Source of the DNA: CAVHIG01 sp963636105
GTDB taxonomy: Bacteria; Bacillota; Clostridia; Peptostreptococcales; Anaerovoracaceae
Direction: 5' to 3'
Length of the DNA stretch: 21,504 bases
NCBI GenBank assembly: GCA_963636105.1
Contig: CAVHIG010000031.1
Span: 1-21,504 of the forward strand
Of this stretch, positions 6,523 through 14,675 are shown piece by piece. Each line of letters begins with the position of its first letter. Position 1 is the first letter of the stretch. A program made the translations under genes and the position numbers. The notes below the pieces were generated by a model that did not search any database, was not told where the DNA came from, and saw only the letters and a list, made by a program, of their open reading frames with translations.

Positions 6523-8973
6523 ATGTTGGTACCTGTAAAATGGATAAATGATTATGTAAAGGTCGATATGGACGGAGAAAGCTACGGTGATGTGATGACT
6601 ATGGCTGGCATCACACTCGAGACTTCAAGGCATTTCGGCGATGAGATAGAAAATGTTGTAGTTGGTAAGGTTGAAAAGATAGAGCAGCATCCGAATGCTG
6701 ACAAGCTTGTGGTATGCCAGGTAAATATAGGCAAGAGCGAGCTTTTGCAGGTTGTAACGGGCGCGACAAATCTCTATGAGGGCGCGTATGTGCCTGTAGC
6801 CTTGGACAATGCTCTTGTACCAGGCCCGCTTCACGGTAAGGAAAAGGAAGAGGGCGGCACGAGGATTCAGAAGGGCGCATTGAGAGGCGTGGAATCCGAC
6901 GGTATGCTTTGCGGACCGCAGGAGCTTGGCTGGGACGACAAGGTAGCTCCATATATTTCAAAGGATGGCATCTGGCTCTTGCAGGTCGGAGATGACAAGA
7001 TCGGCGAGGATATTGTAAAAGCTCTTGAGCTCGATACCGACGTAGTAGACCTCGATGTTACACCAAACAGATCCGACTGGCTCTCAATGCTGGGAGTAGC
7101 AAAGGATACAAAGGCAGCTCTTGAATCTGAAATCACTCTTCCTGATACGAATTGCGAGTGCCACGGCGAGGGCAAGGCCTCCGATTATCTCTCGGTTGAG
7201 ATCAGAAATGACGCCTGCAAGAGATATACTGCTCGTATCATCACGGATGTAAAGATTGAGCAGTCTCCTTGGTGGCTGCAGCACAGACTTATGCTGGCAG
7301 GCCAGAGACCTATAAATAATATAGTAGATATTACAAACTTTGTAATGCTTGAGTATGCTCAGCCATTGCACGCATTTGATATCGAGACCGTAGAGGACAG
7401 AAAAATAATCATCGACGTAGCAAAGAAGGGCGACAAATTTGTCACACTCGATGGCAAGGAGAGAGAGCTCTTTGAAGATACACTCATGATAAATGACGGC
7501 AAGAAGCCTATAGCTATCGCCGGTGTCATGGGCGGTCTCAATTCCGAAATAGAAGAGACTACAAAGACTGTAATCCTCGAGTCAGCAAACTTTGACGCTG
7601 ACAGCGTAAGAATCTCCTCAAAGAAGCTCGGCTTAAAGACTGAGGCTGCCGCAAGATATTTGAGAGGCATAGATCCAAACCTTTGCAAGGAAGCAGCAGA
7701 CAGATTCTGCCGTCTTGTGGAGCTTACGGGAGCAGGCAAGGTAGTAGCAGAGAGCGTGGACATCTATCCGCATCCTGAGAGAGCCGTGACCTGCGAGGTG
7801 AGAGTCTCCAGAATAAATAGCGTCATAGGTATAGATATTTCAAGAGAGCAGATGGAAAAGTACTTTGCACTTTTGGACTTCAAGGTAGAAGACAGCGGCA
7901 ATCCTGACATCATGCTTGTGACACCTCCTACCATCAGACGCGATATGAAGATAGAAGCGGATTACATAGAAGAGGTCGCAAGACTTTACGGCTATGACAA
8001 TATCCCTATGACTCTTCCAAAGATGAATACGCAGTCCCTCATGTCCGACAGCTACGCGCTCCGCGCAAAGGTAAGAGACGAGCTGACAGCTCTTGGAATG
8101 AACGAAATACAGACCTACTCATTTGTAAGCCCAAGAGGTGTGGACAATCTGCGCCTTGAGGAGGATACCTGGGAGAGAGATTTTGTAAAGATCCTGAATC
8201 CGCTCGGCGAGGAGACCTCCGTAATGAGGACTATCCTGATGCCGAATATGCTCGAGGTGCTCGGCAGAAACTATGCGAGAAATAATCCATCAGCTTGCGC
8301 CTTCGAGGTAGGAAATACATTTATGCCAAATATGTTTGACAGAGCGGACGTACCTGATGAGCAGCTTTCACTTTGCATGGGTGCATATGGCGCAGGCGAG
8401 GACTTCTACAGCATGAAGGGCAGAGTAGTAGCGCTTTTAGAGGAGCTTGGCATCAAGGATCTCAAATTTGTGGCTGAATCGGAATATGGCGCTTTCCACC
8501 CTGGCAGATGCGCGAGAATACAGGTAGCAGACGGCGAGGAGGATATGGAGCTCGGAATCATCGGAGAGGTACATCCTGACGTTGCGAAGACCTATGGAAT
8601 CTCAGAGCGCACATATCTTTGCGAGCTGAATTTCGAATTGCTCCTCATAAAGGGCGATACTGAGAAGCATTATACTCCGCTTCCGAAATATCCTGCTACA
8701 TCAAGAGACATCGCGCTCCTTGTAGATGAGAATGTAAAGGTAGGCGACATCGAGGATATCATCCGTGAAAAGGCACAGCCTATACTTGAGAAGGTAAAGC
8801 TCTTTGACGTATATAGAGGCAAGCAGGTAGAGGACGGCAAGAAGAGCTGCGCGTTTGCGCTTACATACAGAGCGGCGGATAAGACTCTTACGGATGAAGA
8901 GGTAACGGCGGTGCATGAGACGGTGCTTTCGGCTCTTCGCGAAAAGATCGGTGCGGTGCTGAGGGAGATTTAG
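6523..8973 (+). CDS. pheT: Phenylalanine--tRNA ligase beta subunit
   Basis: The 816-residue non-catalytic partner of PheS, carrying tRNA recognition and editing. Domains in order: an EMAPII-like tRNA-binding domain at about 40-150 (VVVGKVEKIEQHPNADKLVVCQV), the B3/B4 editing region at about 210-400 (NNIVDITNFVMLEYAQPLHAFD; KTEAAARYLRGIDP), B5 at about 410-480, the catalytic-like core (GMNEIQTYSFVSP; LNPLGEETSVMRTILMPNMLEV), and a C-terminal anticodon-binding FDX-ACB domain (YPATSRDIALLVDENV to LREKIGAVLREI). AGAGGGGTG before the ATG is the ribosome binding site. The stop codon lies in a TTTAGGCCTCGCTG string that resembles the direct repeat in the ftsQ spacer. Confidence 0.97.
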   Translation: MLVPVKWINDYVKVDMDGESYGDVMTMAGITLETSRHFGDEIENVVVGKVEKIEQHPNADKLVVCQVNIGKSELLQVVTGATNLYEGAYVPVALDNALVPGPLHGKEKEEGGTRIQKGALRGVESDGMLCGPQELGWDDKVAPYISKDGIWLLQVGDDKIGEDIVKALELDTDVVDLDVTPNRSDWLSMLGVAKDTKAALESEITLPDTNCECHGEGKASDYLSVEIRNDACKRYTARIITDVKIEQSPWWLQHRLMLAGQRPINNIVDITNFVMLEYAQPLHAFDIETVEDRKIIIDVAKKGDKFVTLDGKERELFEDTLMINDGKKPIAIAGVMGGLNSEIEETTKTVILESANFDADSVRISSKKLGLKTEAAARYLRGIDPNLCKEAADRFCRLVELTGAGKVVAESVDIYPHPERAVTCEVRVSRINSVIGIDISREQMEKYFALLDFKVEDSGNPDIMLVTPPTIRRDMKIEADYIEEVARLYGYDNIPMTLPKMNTQSLMSDSYALRAKVRDELTALGMNEIQTYSFVSPRGVDNLRLEEDTWERDFVKILNPLGEETSVMRTILMPNMLEVLGRNYARNNPSACAFEVGNTFMPNMFDRADVPDEQLSLCMGAYGAGEDFYSMKGRVVALLEELGIKDLKFVAESEYGAFHPGRCARIQVADGEEDMELGIIGEVHPDVAKTYGISERTYLCELNFELLLIKGDTEKHYTPLPKYPATSRDIALLVDENVKVGDIEDIIREKAQPILEKVKLFDVYRGKQVEDGKKSCAFALTYRAADKTLTDEEVTAVHETVLSALREKIGAVLREI

Positions 8974-9005
8974 GCCTCGCTGCATAATAGATTGTTATAT
9001 AGATA
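8971..9005 (+). repeat. Possible third copy of the TTAGGCCTC intergenic repeat
   Basis: The string around the pheT stop reads TTAGGCCTCGCTGCATAAT, then AGATTG and TATAG. At 1049-1081 the ftsQ spacer reads TTAGGCCTCACTGTGTATT, then AGATTG and a later CTAG. The order and approximate spacing of the conserved blocks are the same with a few substitutions and small gaps. I read this as a degenerate dispersed repeat; chance similarity cannot be excluded by eye. Confidence 0.35.
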
Positions 9006-9033
9006 ATGAATGAAAGGAAGGCTACGGTTTTTG

Positions 9034-9597
9034 ATGGATGCGAATAGGGTAAATGTACGGATTTACGGGCAGGATTATGTGATATCCGGAGAGCAATCAA
9101 GTGAGCACATCATCAGGGTGGCCGACTATGTGGATGCGAAGATGAAGGAGATCGCGCGCAGTATATCTCCTTCGTCTACATCTGCGCTTGCCGTGCTTGC
9201 CGCGGTAAATGCGGCGGACGACTATTACGGTCTTCTTGAGGGCGATGCGGAGCTAAAGGATGAAAATGCCAGGCTCAAAGCGGATGTGCAGCAATATATC
9301 CGACTTTGGGAGGAGGCAAAAAAGAATTTTTTGCAATACAAGGAGGATTCACGAAACGCTCTGCAAAAAATGGAAAATATGGAAGAAGAATTATCCGCAA
9401 AGGACAGCGAGATAAAGGAGCTCAAGGAAAAATCAAAGGATCTTGAGGAGAAGCTGCTCGCAGTCACAAGGCAAAAGGCAGAGGCGGAGAACGCAAAGCT
9501 TAAGGAGCTTGAGAGTACATATTTTGACCTTGAGATGGAGAACGTCCGTATGAAGGCTGAGATAGAAAGACTCAAGAAGGCACAGCGCGGATTTTAA
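9034..9597 (+). CDS. zapA: Cell division protein ZapA, long coiled-coil form
   Basis: ZapA bundles FtsZ protofilaments and stabilises the Z-ring. The N-terminal ~85 residues match the family: NRVNVRIYGQDYVISGEQSSEHIIRVADYVDAKMKEIA, then SALAVLAAVNAADDYY. I chose ATG 9034 (187 residues) because it puts the family's usual MxxNRVxVxIYG at the N terminus; ATG 9010 would add eight residues, and TTG 9031 is possible. GGAAGG at 9016-9021 is the likely ribosome binding site. Bacillus ZapA is about 85 residues, so roughly 100 residues here are an added, highly charged coiled coil (ENARLKADVQQYIRLWEEAKK to VRMKAEIERLKKA). It lies between pheT and mutS2, as in other Clostridia as far as I recall. Confidence 0.85.
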   Translation: MDANRVNVRIYGQDYVISGEQSSEHIIRVADYVDAKMKEIARSISPSSTSALAVLAAVNAADDYYGLLEGDAELKDENARLKADVQQYIRLWEEAKKNFLQYKEDSRNALQKMENMEEELSAKDSEIKELKEKSKDLEEKLLAVTRQKAEAENAKLKELESTYFDLEMENVRMKAEIERLKKAQRGF

Positions 9598-9625
9598 AAA
9601 TATAGGCATTAGGAGAAATGAATTT

Positions 9626-12010
9626 ATGAATGAGAAGGCATTTCGGGTGCTTGAATATGACAAAATAATAGATATGCTCAAGGCACAGGCCTGCTCATCC
9701 ATGGCAAAAAAAATGGCGGGCGAGCTTCTGCCTTCTGTCTCTGTGCGTGAAATCAGGGAAATGCAGGCAGAGACTACAGAAGCTACGACAGCCATAATCA
9801 GAAAGGGCGCGCTGCCGCTCGGCGCTTTTTATGATATAGAGGACAGCTTGTATTTGGCGAAAAAGGGCGGCGTACTCACCATGAAGCAGCTTTTGGAGGT
9901 TTTGTACAATCTTCAGGTGGCGCGCGGAGTGGTGAATTTTCTAAAGACGGATCTTCCAAGGCTTCCTATTATAATGTCGATGGGAGAGGTTTTGTCCATA
10001 CAAAAGCGCCTTGAGGAAAATATAGACAGATGCATACTTTCAGAGGATGAGATGAGCGACAATGCGAGCTCTGAGCTTAAAAGCATAAGACGTGCCATTG
10101 TAAGGCAAAATGAGGCCTTGCGGGCGCGCATGAATCAAATGCTCAATTCCGCGGAGAATAAGACTTATCTTCAGGACGCTATCGTCACCATGAGAGATGG
10201 AAGATATGTAATTCCTGTCAAGCAGGAGCACAGAGCGAGATTCCCCGGAATCGTGCACGACCAATCCTCAAGCGGTGCGACGCTGTTTATCGAGCCGCAG
10301 GCCATTGTGAATCTGAATAATGAGCTTCGGGAGCTTGAGGTTGCGGAAAAGGCGGAGATTGAGAGAATTTTGGCGGAGCTTTCGGGCAATGTCGGCGAGC
10401 ATTGTCAGGAGCTTTTAAATAATCAAAAGCTGCTGATAAAGCTTGATTTTATCTTTGCCAAGGGCAAGCTTTCAGTAAAGCAGGACGCAGCGGAGCCGAC
10501 CTTCAGTGAGAATGGCATGATGCGCATCAAAAAGGGCAGGCATCCCCTTATAGACCCGAAAAAGGTCGTACCTATAAGCGTGGAGCTTGGCGGAGATTAC
10601 GATACATTGATAATCACAGGTCCAAATACCGGCGGCAAGACTGTCACGCTAAAGACAGTCGGACTTCTTGCGATGATGGCTCAGGCGGGGCTTCACATAC
10701 CGGCAAGCTCCGGCACTGAAATGGGCGTCTTTAAAAAGATATATGCCGATATAGGTGATGAGCAGAGCATAGAGCAGAGCCTGTCCACCTTCTCCTCGCA
10801 CATGAGAAATATTGTGGAGATAGTGGAGAATGCCGATGAGGAGACGCTTGTGCTCCTTGACGAGCTGGGCGCGGGTACTGACCCTACAGAAGGCGCAGCT
10901 CTCGCGATTTCCATACTCGAAGAGCTCGCATCGCGCGGTACAAGCTCTCTTGCGACCACGCATTATACGGAATTGAAAAAATATGCTCTTTCGACACCTG
11001 GCGTAGAAAATGCCTCCATGGAATTCAATGTAGATACACTTTCTCCAACCTACAAGCTGCTTGTAGGCGTACCCGGAAAGTCAAATGCCTTTGAAATCGC
11101 AAAAAAGCTCGGGCTTGAGGGCAATATTATAGAAAAAGCGCGTACTCTCCTCGACAAGGGCGATATAGAATTTGAAGAGGTCATAAGCGCGATCGAGTCC
11201 GATAGAAGAGCCGCGGAGGCTGAGAGAGACGAGGCCGTTTCCTTAGGCGTAGAGATAAAGAAGCAAAAGGAAGAAATTGAAAAAAGGCAGGCAAAGCTTG
11301 AGGCGCAGAGGGAAAAGATACTCGCGGATGCCCGTGCGGAGGCCAAGGCCATGGTAGATGAGGCGGGACGTGTCGCAAAAGAGGTACAGGAGGAGCTCAA
11401 GGAGCTTGCGAAGCTTGAAAGCCTCGGCGAGAGAAATAAGCGCCTCGATAAAAACAAGAGACGACTCAAGGATGCGGCCGGCAGATACAAAGAGGTCATG
11501 CATATTGAGGAAAACAAAAATCCCGCGAAGGCCGAGCAGCTCAAGGTGGGCAGCCGCGTAAAGGTGGTGAGCCTGGGGCAAAATGGCCATGTGCTGACGC
11601 TTCCTGATGACAAGGGAGATCTCTTTGTACAGCTTGCGCTTGCAAAGGTGAATGTAAATATCAAGGATCTGACTATAATAATCGATGGCACGGAGAAAAA
11701 GAAAAAGCCGCGTCAGAAGAGTAGCAGTTATGGAAATCTCTACAAGCAAAAGGCGCAAAATGTGTCTGTGAGCATAAATGTACAGGGTCAGAATTTAGAT
11801 GAGGCAACGGCGGAGGTCGACAAGTATCTCGATGACGCGTATATTGCGGGGCTCGAGCAGGTGACGGTGATACACGGCAGAGGCGAGGGCATATTGCGGC
11901 AGGGCTTGCAAAAGATGTTTAAGTCGCATAAGCATGTCAAGAGCTTTAGAAAGGGCTCCTTTGGCGAAGGCGGCGACGGAGTGACCGTTGTGACTTTGAA
12001 GAAAGAATAG
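9626..12010 (+). CDS. mutS2: Endonuclease MutS2
   Basis: A 794-residue MutS-related ATPase. Family members act on recombination intermediates, and in B. subtilis on collided ribosomes. After the core/lever region (residues 1-320) comes the ATPase: Walker A GPNTGGKT at 332-339, Walker B LVLLDELGAGTD at 408-419, and TTHYTELKKYA. A long charged coiled coil (about 515-620) and a KOW-like segment follow (LKVGSRVKVVSLGQNGHVL). The C-terminal Smr domain runs from about 715 and keeps H750-GRGEG. The usual LDxR motif at the Smr start reads I717-N-V-Q720 instead. AGGAG sits 10 nt before the ATG. A product of this length is complete. Confidence 0.93.
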   Translation: MNEKAFRVLEYDKIIDMLKAQACSSMAKKMAGELLPSVSVREIREMQAETTEATTAIIRKGALPLGAFYDIEDSLYLAKKGGVLTMKQLLEVLYNLQVARGVVNFLKTDLPRLPIIMSMGEVLSIQKRLEENIDRCILSEDEMSDNASSELKSIRRAIVRQNEALRARMNQMLNSAENKTYLQDAIVTMRDGRYVIPVKQEHRARFPGIVHDQSSSGATLFIEPQAIVNLNNELRELEVAEKAEIERILAELSGNVGEHCQELLNNQKLLIKLDFIFAKGKLSVKQDAAEPTFSENGMMRIKKGRHPLIDPKKVVPISVELGGDYDTLIITGPNTGGKTVTLKTVGLLAMMAQAGLHIPASSGTEMGVFKKIYADIGDEQSIEQSLSTFSSHMRNIVEIVENADEETLVLLDELGAGTDPTEGAALAISILEELASRGTSSLATTHYTELKKYALSTPGVENASMEFNVDTLSPTYKLLVGVPGKSNAFEIAKKLGLEGNIIEKARTLLDKGDIEFEEVISAIESDRRAAEAERDEAVSLGVEIKKQKEEIEKRQAKLEAQREKILADARAEAKAMVDEAGRVAKEVQEELKELAKLESLGERNKRLDKNKRRLKDAAGRYKEVMHIEENKNPAKAEQLKVGSRVKVVSLGQNGHVLTLPDDKGDLFVQLALAKVNVNIKDLTIIIDGTEKKKKPRQKSSSYGNLYKQKAQNVSVSINVQGQNLDEATAEVDKYLDDAYIAGLEQVTVIHGRGEGILRQGLQKMFKSHKHVKSFRKGSFGEGGDGVTVVTLKKE

Positions 12011-12063
12011 ACGTGTCCTGCAAGAAGGCTGTCTTTGAGTAAAATAGGAAAGGAATAATAAAA

Positions 12064-13782
12064 ATGGTCGATTATAAAGAAAAAATTGCCGAGATTCTCT
12101 CTGGCGCCGTGGAGGGCATAAGCCTTGAAGAAATCAAGGAAATGGTAGAGGTGCCTGCTGACAAGAAGATGGGAGATTATGCGTTTCCTTGCTTCAAGCT
12201 CGCAAAGGTGCTGAGAAAGGCGCCTCCTATGATTGCTTCCGGAATTGCAAAATCAATCGAAGGAAATGAGCTCTTCTCAAAGGTAGAGCAGGTCAATGCT
12301 TATGTAAATATGTTCATTTCCAGGGAATATTTTGTAGAAAGCGTGCTTGAGGCAGCCGTTGGCGAGGATGAAAATTATGGCAGAAGCAATATAGGCGGCG
12401 GCAAGAAGGTCATCGTAGAATTCTCATCGCCAAATATCGCAAAGCCTTTCCATATAGGGCATATCAGGAGTACCGTAATAGGAAATTCCATAAATAAGAT
12501 CTATGCTTTTCTGGGATATGATACTGTAAGAATCAACCATCTCGGAGATTATGGCACGCAATTCGGAAAGATGATTTGCGCCTACAGACGCTGGGGAAAT
12601 AAGGAAGACGTCATTCGTGAGCCGATAAAGACGCTGCTTTCATACTATACAAAGTTCCACGTAGAGGTAGAGACTCATCCTGAGCTTGACGATGAGGCGA
12701 GAGCTATATTCGCTGCGCTTGAAAGAGGCGAAAAGGAAGAGGTGGAGCTCTGGCAGTGGTTCCGTGAGGAATCGCTCAAGGAATTCAACAGGGTATATAA
12801 GATGCTCGGAATAGAATTCGATTCCTATGCCGGCGAAAGCTTTTACTCAGATAAGATGCCTCGCTTTGTAAAGGAGCTTGAGGACAAGGGCCTTTTGCAG
12901 GAATCCCAGGGCGCTCATATAGTAGACCTTTCAGAATATGGAATGTCGCCTGCTCTCATCACAAAGAGCGATGGCTCTACACTGTACATCACAAGAGACA
13001 TAGCAGCGGCTGTATACAGAAAGGAGCACTACGATTTTTATAAAAACATCTATGTGGTAGCTTCTCAGCAAAATCTGCACTTCCAGCAGTGGATAAAGAT
13101 TCTTGAGCTGCTGGGCTACGACTGGGCAAGGAGCTGCGTACATGTGCCTTTCGGCCTTGTATCTCTTGAAGAGGGTACTATGTCCACAAGGCACGGCAGA
13201 GTAGTCTTCCTTGAGGATGTACTCAATAGAGCGATAGAGCAGACAAGAAAGATAGTTATAGAAAAGAATGTAAATACTGACAATGTGGACGAGACCGCGC
13301 ATCAGGTAGGTATAGGCGCTGTAATCTTCCAGGAGCTTTCAAACAACAGAATAAAGGATTATGTATTCAGCTGGGATAAGGTGCTTGATTTCAACGGCGA
13401 GACAGGTCCTTATGTACAATATACACACGCAAGAGCAGCCAGCGTGCTCAGAAACGCGGGTGCTGAGGCTGTAGAAAAAGCAAAGAATGTAAAGAGCCTC
13501 GATATGAGCTATTTGACAAGCGACAGCGCGTTTGAGCTTGCAAAGCTTGTATATGATTTCCCTGCGGTAATTGTCGAGGCCGGCGAGAAGTATGAGCCTT
13601 CCGTTGTGACGAGGCACGTTGTGGATGTGGCACAGGGCTTCAATCGTTTTTATCATGATGAGCATATACTTACGGATAATGAGGATGAGAAGGTGGCAAA
13701 GCTTGCGCTTGTAATGGCCGCAAAGAATACGATTAGAAACGGACTGGGCTTGCTTGGAGTAGCGGCGCCGGATAAGATGTGA
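12064..13782 (+). CDS. argS: Arginine--tRNA ligase
   Basis: A class I aminoacyl-tRNA synthetase that charges tRNA-Arg; 572 residues, usual length. An N-terminal tRNA D-loop-binding domain (about 1-95) is followed by the catalytic fold with VEFSSPNIAKPFHIGHIRST, HIGH at 130-133. The second signature is MSTRHGR at 373-379, the MSTR-type replacement for KMSKS that many ArgRS carry. The C-terminal DALR anticodon-binding domain contains TGPYVQYTHARAASVLRNAG and ends in the family's LGVAAPDKM. GGAAAGGAATAAT precedes the ATG. Its stop is 20 nt before the first radical SAM gene, which suggests one transcript. Confidence 0.96.
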   Translation: MVDYKEKIAEILSGAVEGISLEEIKEMVEVPADKKMGDYAFPCFKLAKVLRKAPPMIASGIAKSIEGNELFSKVEQVNAYVNMFISREYFVESVLEAAVGEDENYGRSNIGGGKKVIVEFSSPNIAKPFHIGHIRSTVIGNSINKIYAFLGYDTVRINHLGDYGTQFGKMICAYRRWGNKEDVIREPIKTLLSYYTKFHVEVETHPELDDEARAIFAALERGEKEEVELWQWFREESLKEFNRVYKMLGIEFDSYAGESFYSDKMPRFVKELEDKGLLQESQGAHIVDLSEYGMSPALITKSDGSTLYITRDIAAAVYRKEHYDFYKNIYVVASQQNLHFQQWIKILELLGYDWARSCVHVPFGLVSLEEGTMSTRHGRVVFLEDVLNRAIEQTRKIVIEKNVNTDNVDETAHQVGIGAVIFQELSNNRIKDYVFSWDKVLDFNGETGPYVQYTHARAASVLRNAGAEAVEKAKNVKSLDMSYLTSDSAFELAKLVYDFPAVIVEAGEKYEPSVVTRHVVDVAQGFNRFYHDEHILTDNEDEKVAKLALVMAAKNTIRNGLGLLGVAAPDKM

Positions 13783-13802
13783 TTACTCAGGGGGTATGGA
13801 AT

Positions 13803-14675
13803 ATGAGATATGAAGGGGCGATTTATAGGCCGCCTAGTGAGGCCTATAGTCTTTTGGTGCAGGTGACTATCGGCTGCACACATAATAAATGCACTTTTTG
13901 CAGTATGTTTAAGGAGAAGCGCTTTCGCGTGAGAAAGGTCGAGGAGGTATTTGAAGATCTCGATATGGCTCGGCGCCGCTATGCCAGAGTGGAGAGAATC
14001 TTCCTCTGTGACGGCGATGCCCTCTGCCTTTCTACGGAAAAGCTTGTGCGCATTCTGGACTATATCAATAAGCTTTTTCCGGAATGCAGGCAGATAAATG
14101 TCTACGGCCGCGCAAATGATGTGCTGCATAAGACGCCGGAGGAGCTTGCTCTGCTCTTCGAAAAAGGTGTAAAGATAATCTATATAGGCGCGGAGTCGGG
14201 AAGCGACAAGGTGCTTTTGGACGTAAAAAAGGGCGTCACGGCGGAGCAGCTCATAAAGGCTGTGCGGATGATAGAGGCTTCCGGAATAAAGGCCTCCGTG
14301 ACATTTATTTCGGGACTTGCCGGCAGAAATGGCTGGCAGGAGCACGCGATAGAGACCGGAAAGATGATAAGTGAGATGAATCCCTCATATGTAGGACTCC
14401 TCACCTTGATGATAGAACCGGGCGCGCCGCTTTACGACGACATTGCCGCGGGTCGATTTGAACTTTTGCGTCCGGAAGAGGTGATCGCGGAGACGAAGCT
14501 TCTCATCGAAAATATCGATATGGAAGGACCTTGCGTATTTAGAAGCAATCACGCCTCAAATTATATCAATCTGCGTGGCGATTTGCCTCAGGACAAGGAT
14601 AGGCTGCTTCGGGAGCTTGAAATCGCCGGTCAGGACAGGAGAAGATTGAAGGATGAACGATTCAGGATGCTGTAA
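13803..14675 (+). CDS. Radical SAM protein of unknown function
   Basis: A 290-residue radical SAM enzyme. The cluster-binding motif is C25-THNK-C30-TF-C33, a CX4CX2C spacing rather than the canonical CX3CX2C, in the context YRPPSEAYSLLVQVTIGCTHNKCTFCSMFKEKRFRVR. This context is shared with a common family of uncharacterised proteins. Later barrel strands include FLCDGDALCLSTEKL, INVYGRANDVL, IIYIGAESGSDKVLLDVKKG and VTFISGLAGRNGWQEHA. I chose ATG 13803, 7 nt after AGGGGGTAT; a GTG at 13779 overlapping the argS stop would add eight residues. Its last 23 nt overlap the next radical SAM gene. The substrate is unknown. Confidence 0.85.
   Translation: MRYEGAIYRPPSEAYSLLVQVTIGCTHNKCTFCSMFKEKRFRVRKVEEVFEDLDMARRRYARVERIFLCDGDALCLSTEKLVRILDYINKLFPECRQINVYGRANDVLHKTPEELALLFEKGVKIIYIGAESGSDKVLLDVKKGVTAEQLIKAVRMIEASGIKASVTFISGLAGRNGWQEHAIETGKMISEMNPSYVGLLTLMIEPGAPLYDDIAAGRFELLRPEEVIAETKLLIENIDMEGPCVFRSNHASNYINLRGDLPQDKDRLLRELEIAGQDRRRLKDERFRML

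Noticed and set aside
13779..13802. GTG start overlapping the argS stop for the first radical SAM gene
   Set aside because: ATG 13803 has AGGGGGTAT at a good distance and begins with the family's MRYEGAIYRPPSEA; the extra eight residues look unlike family members.
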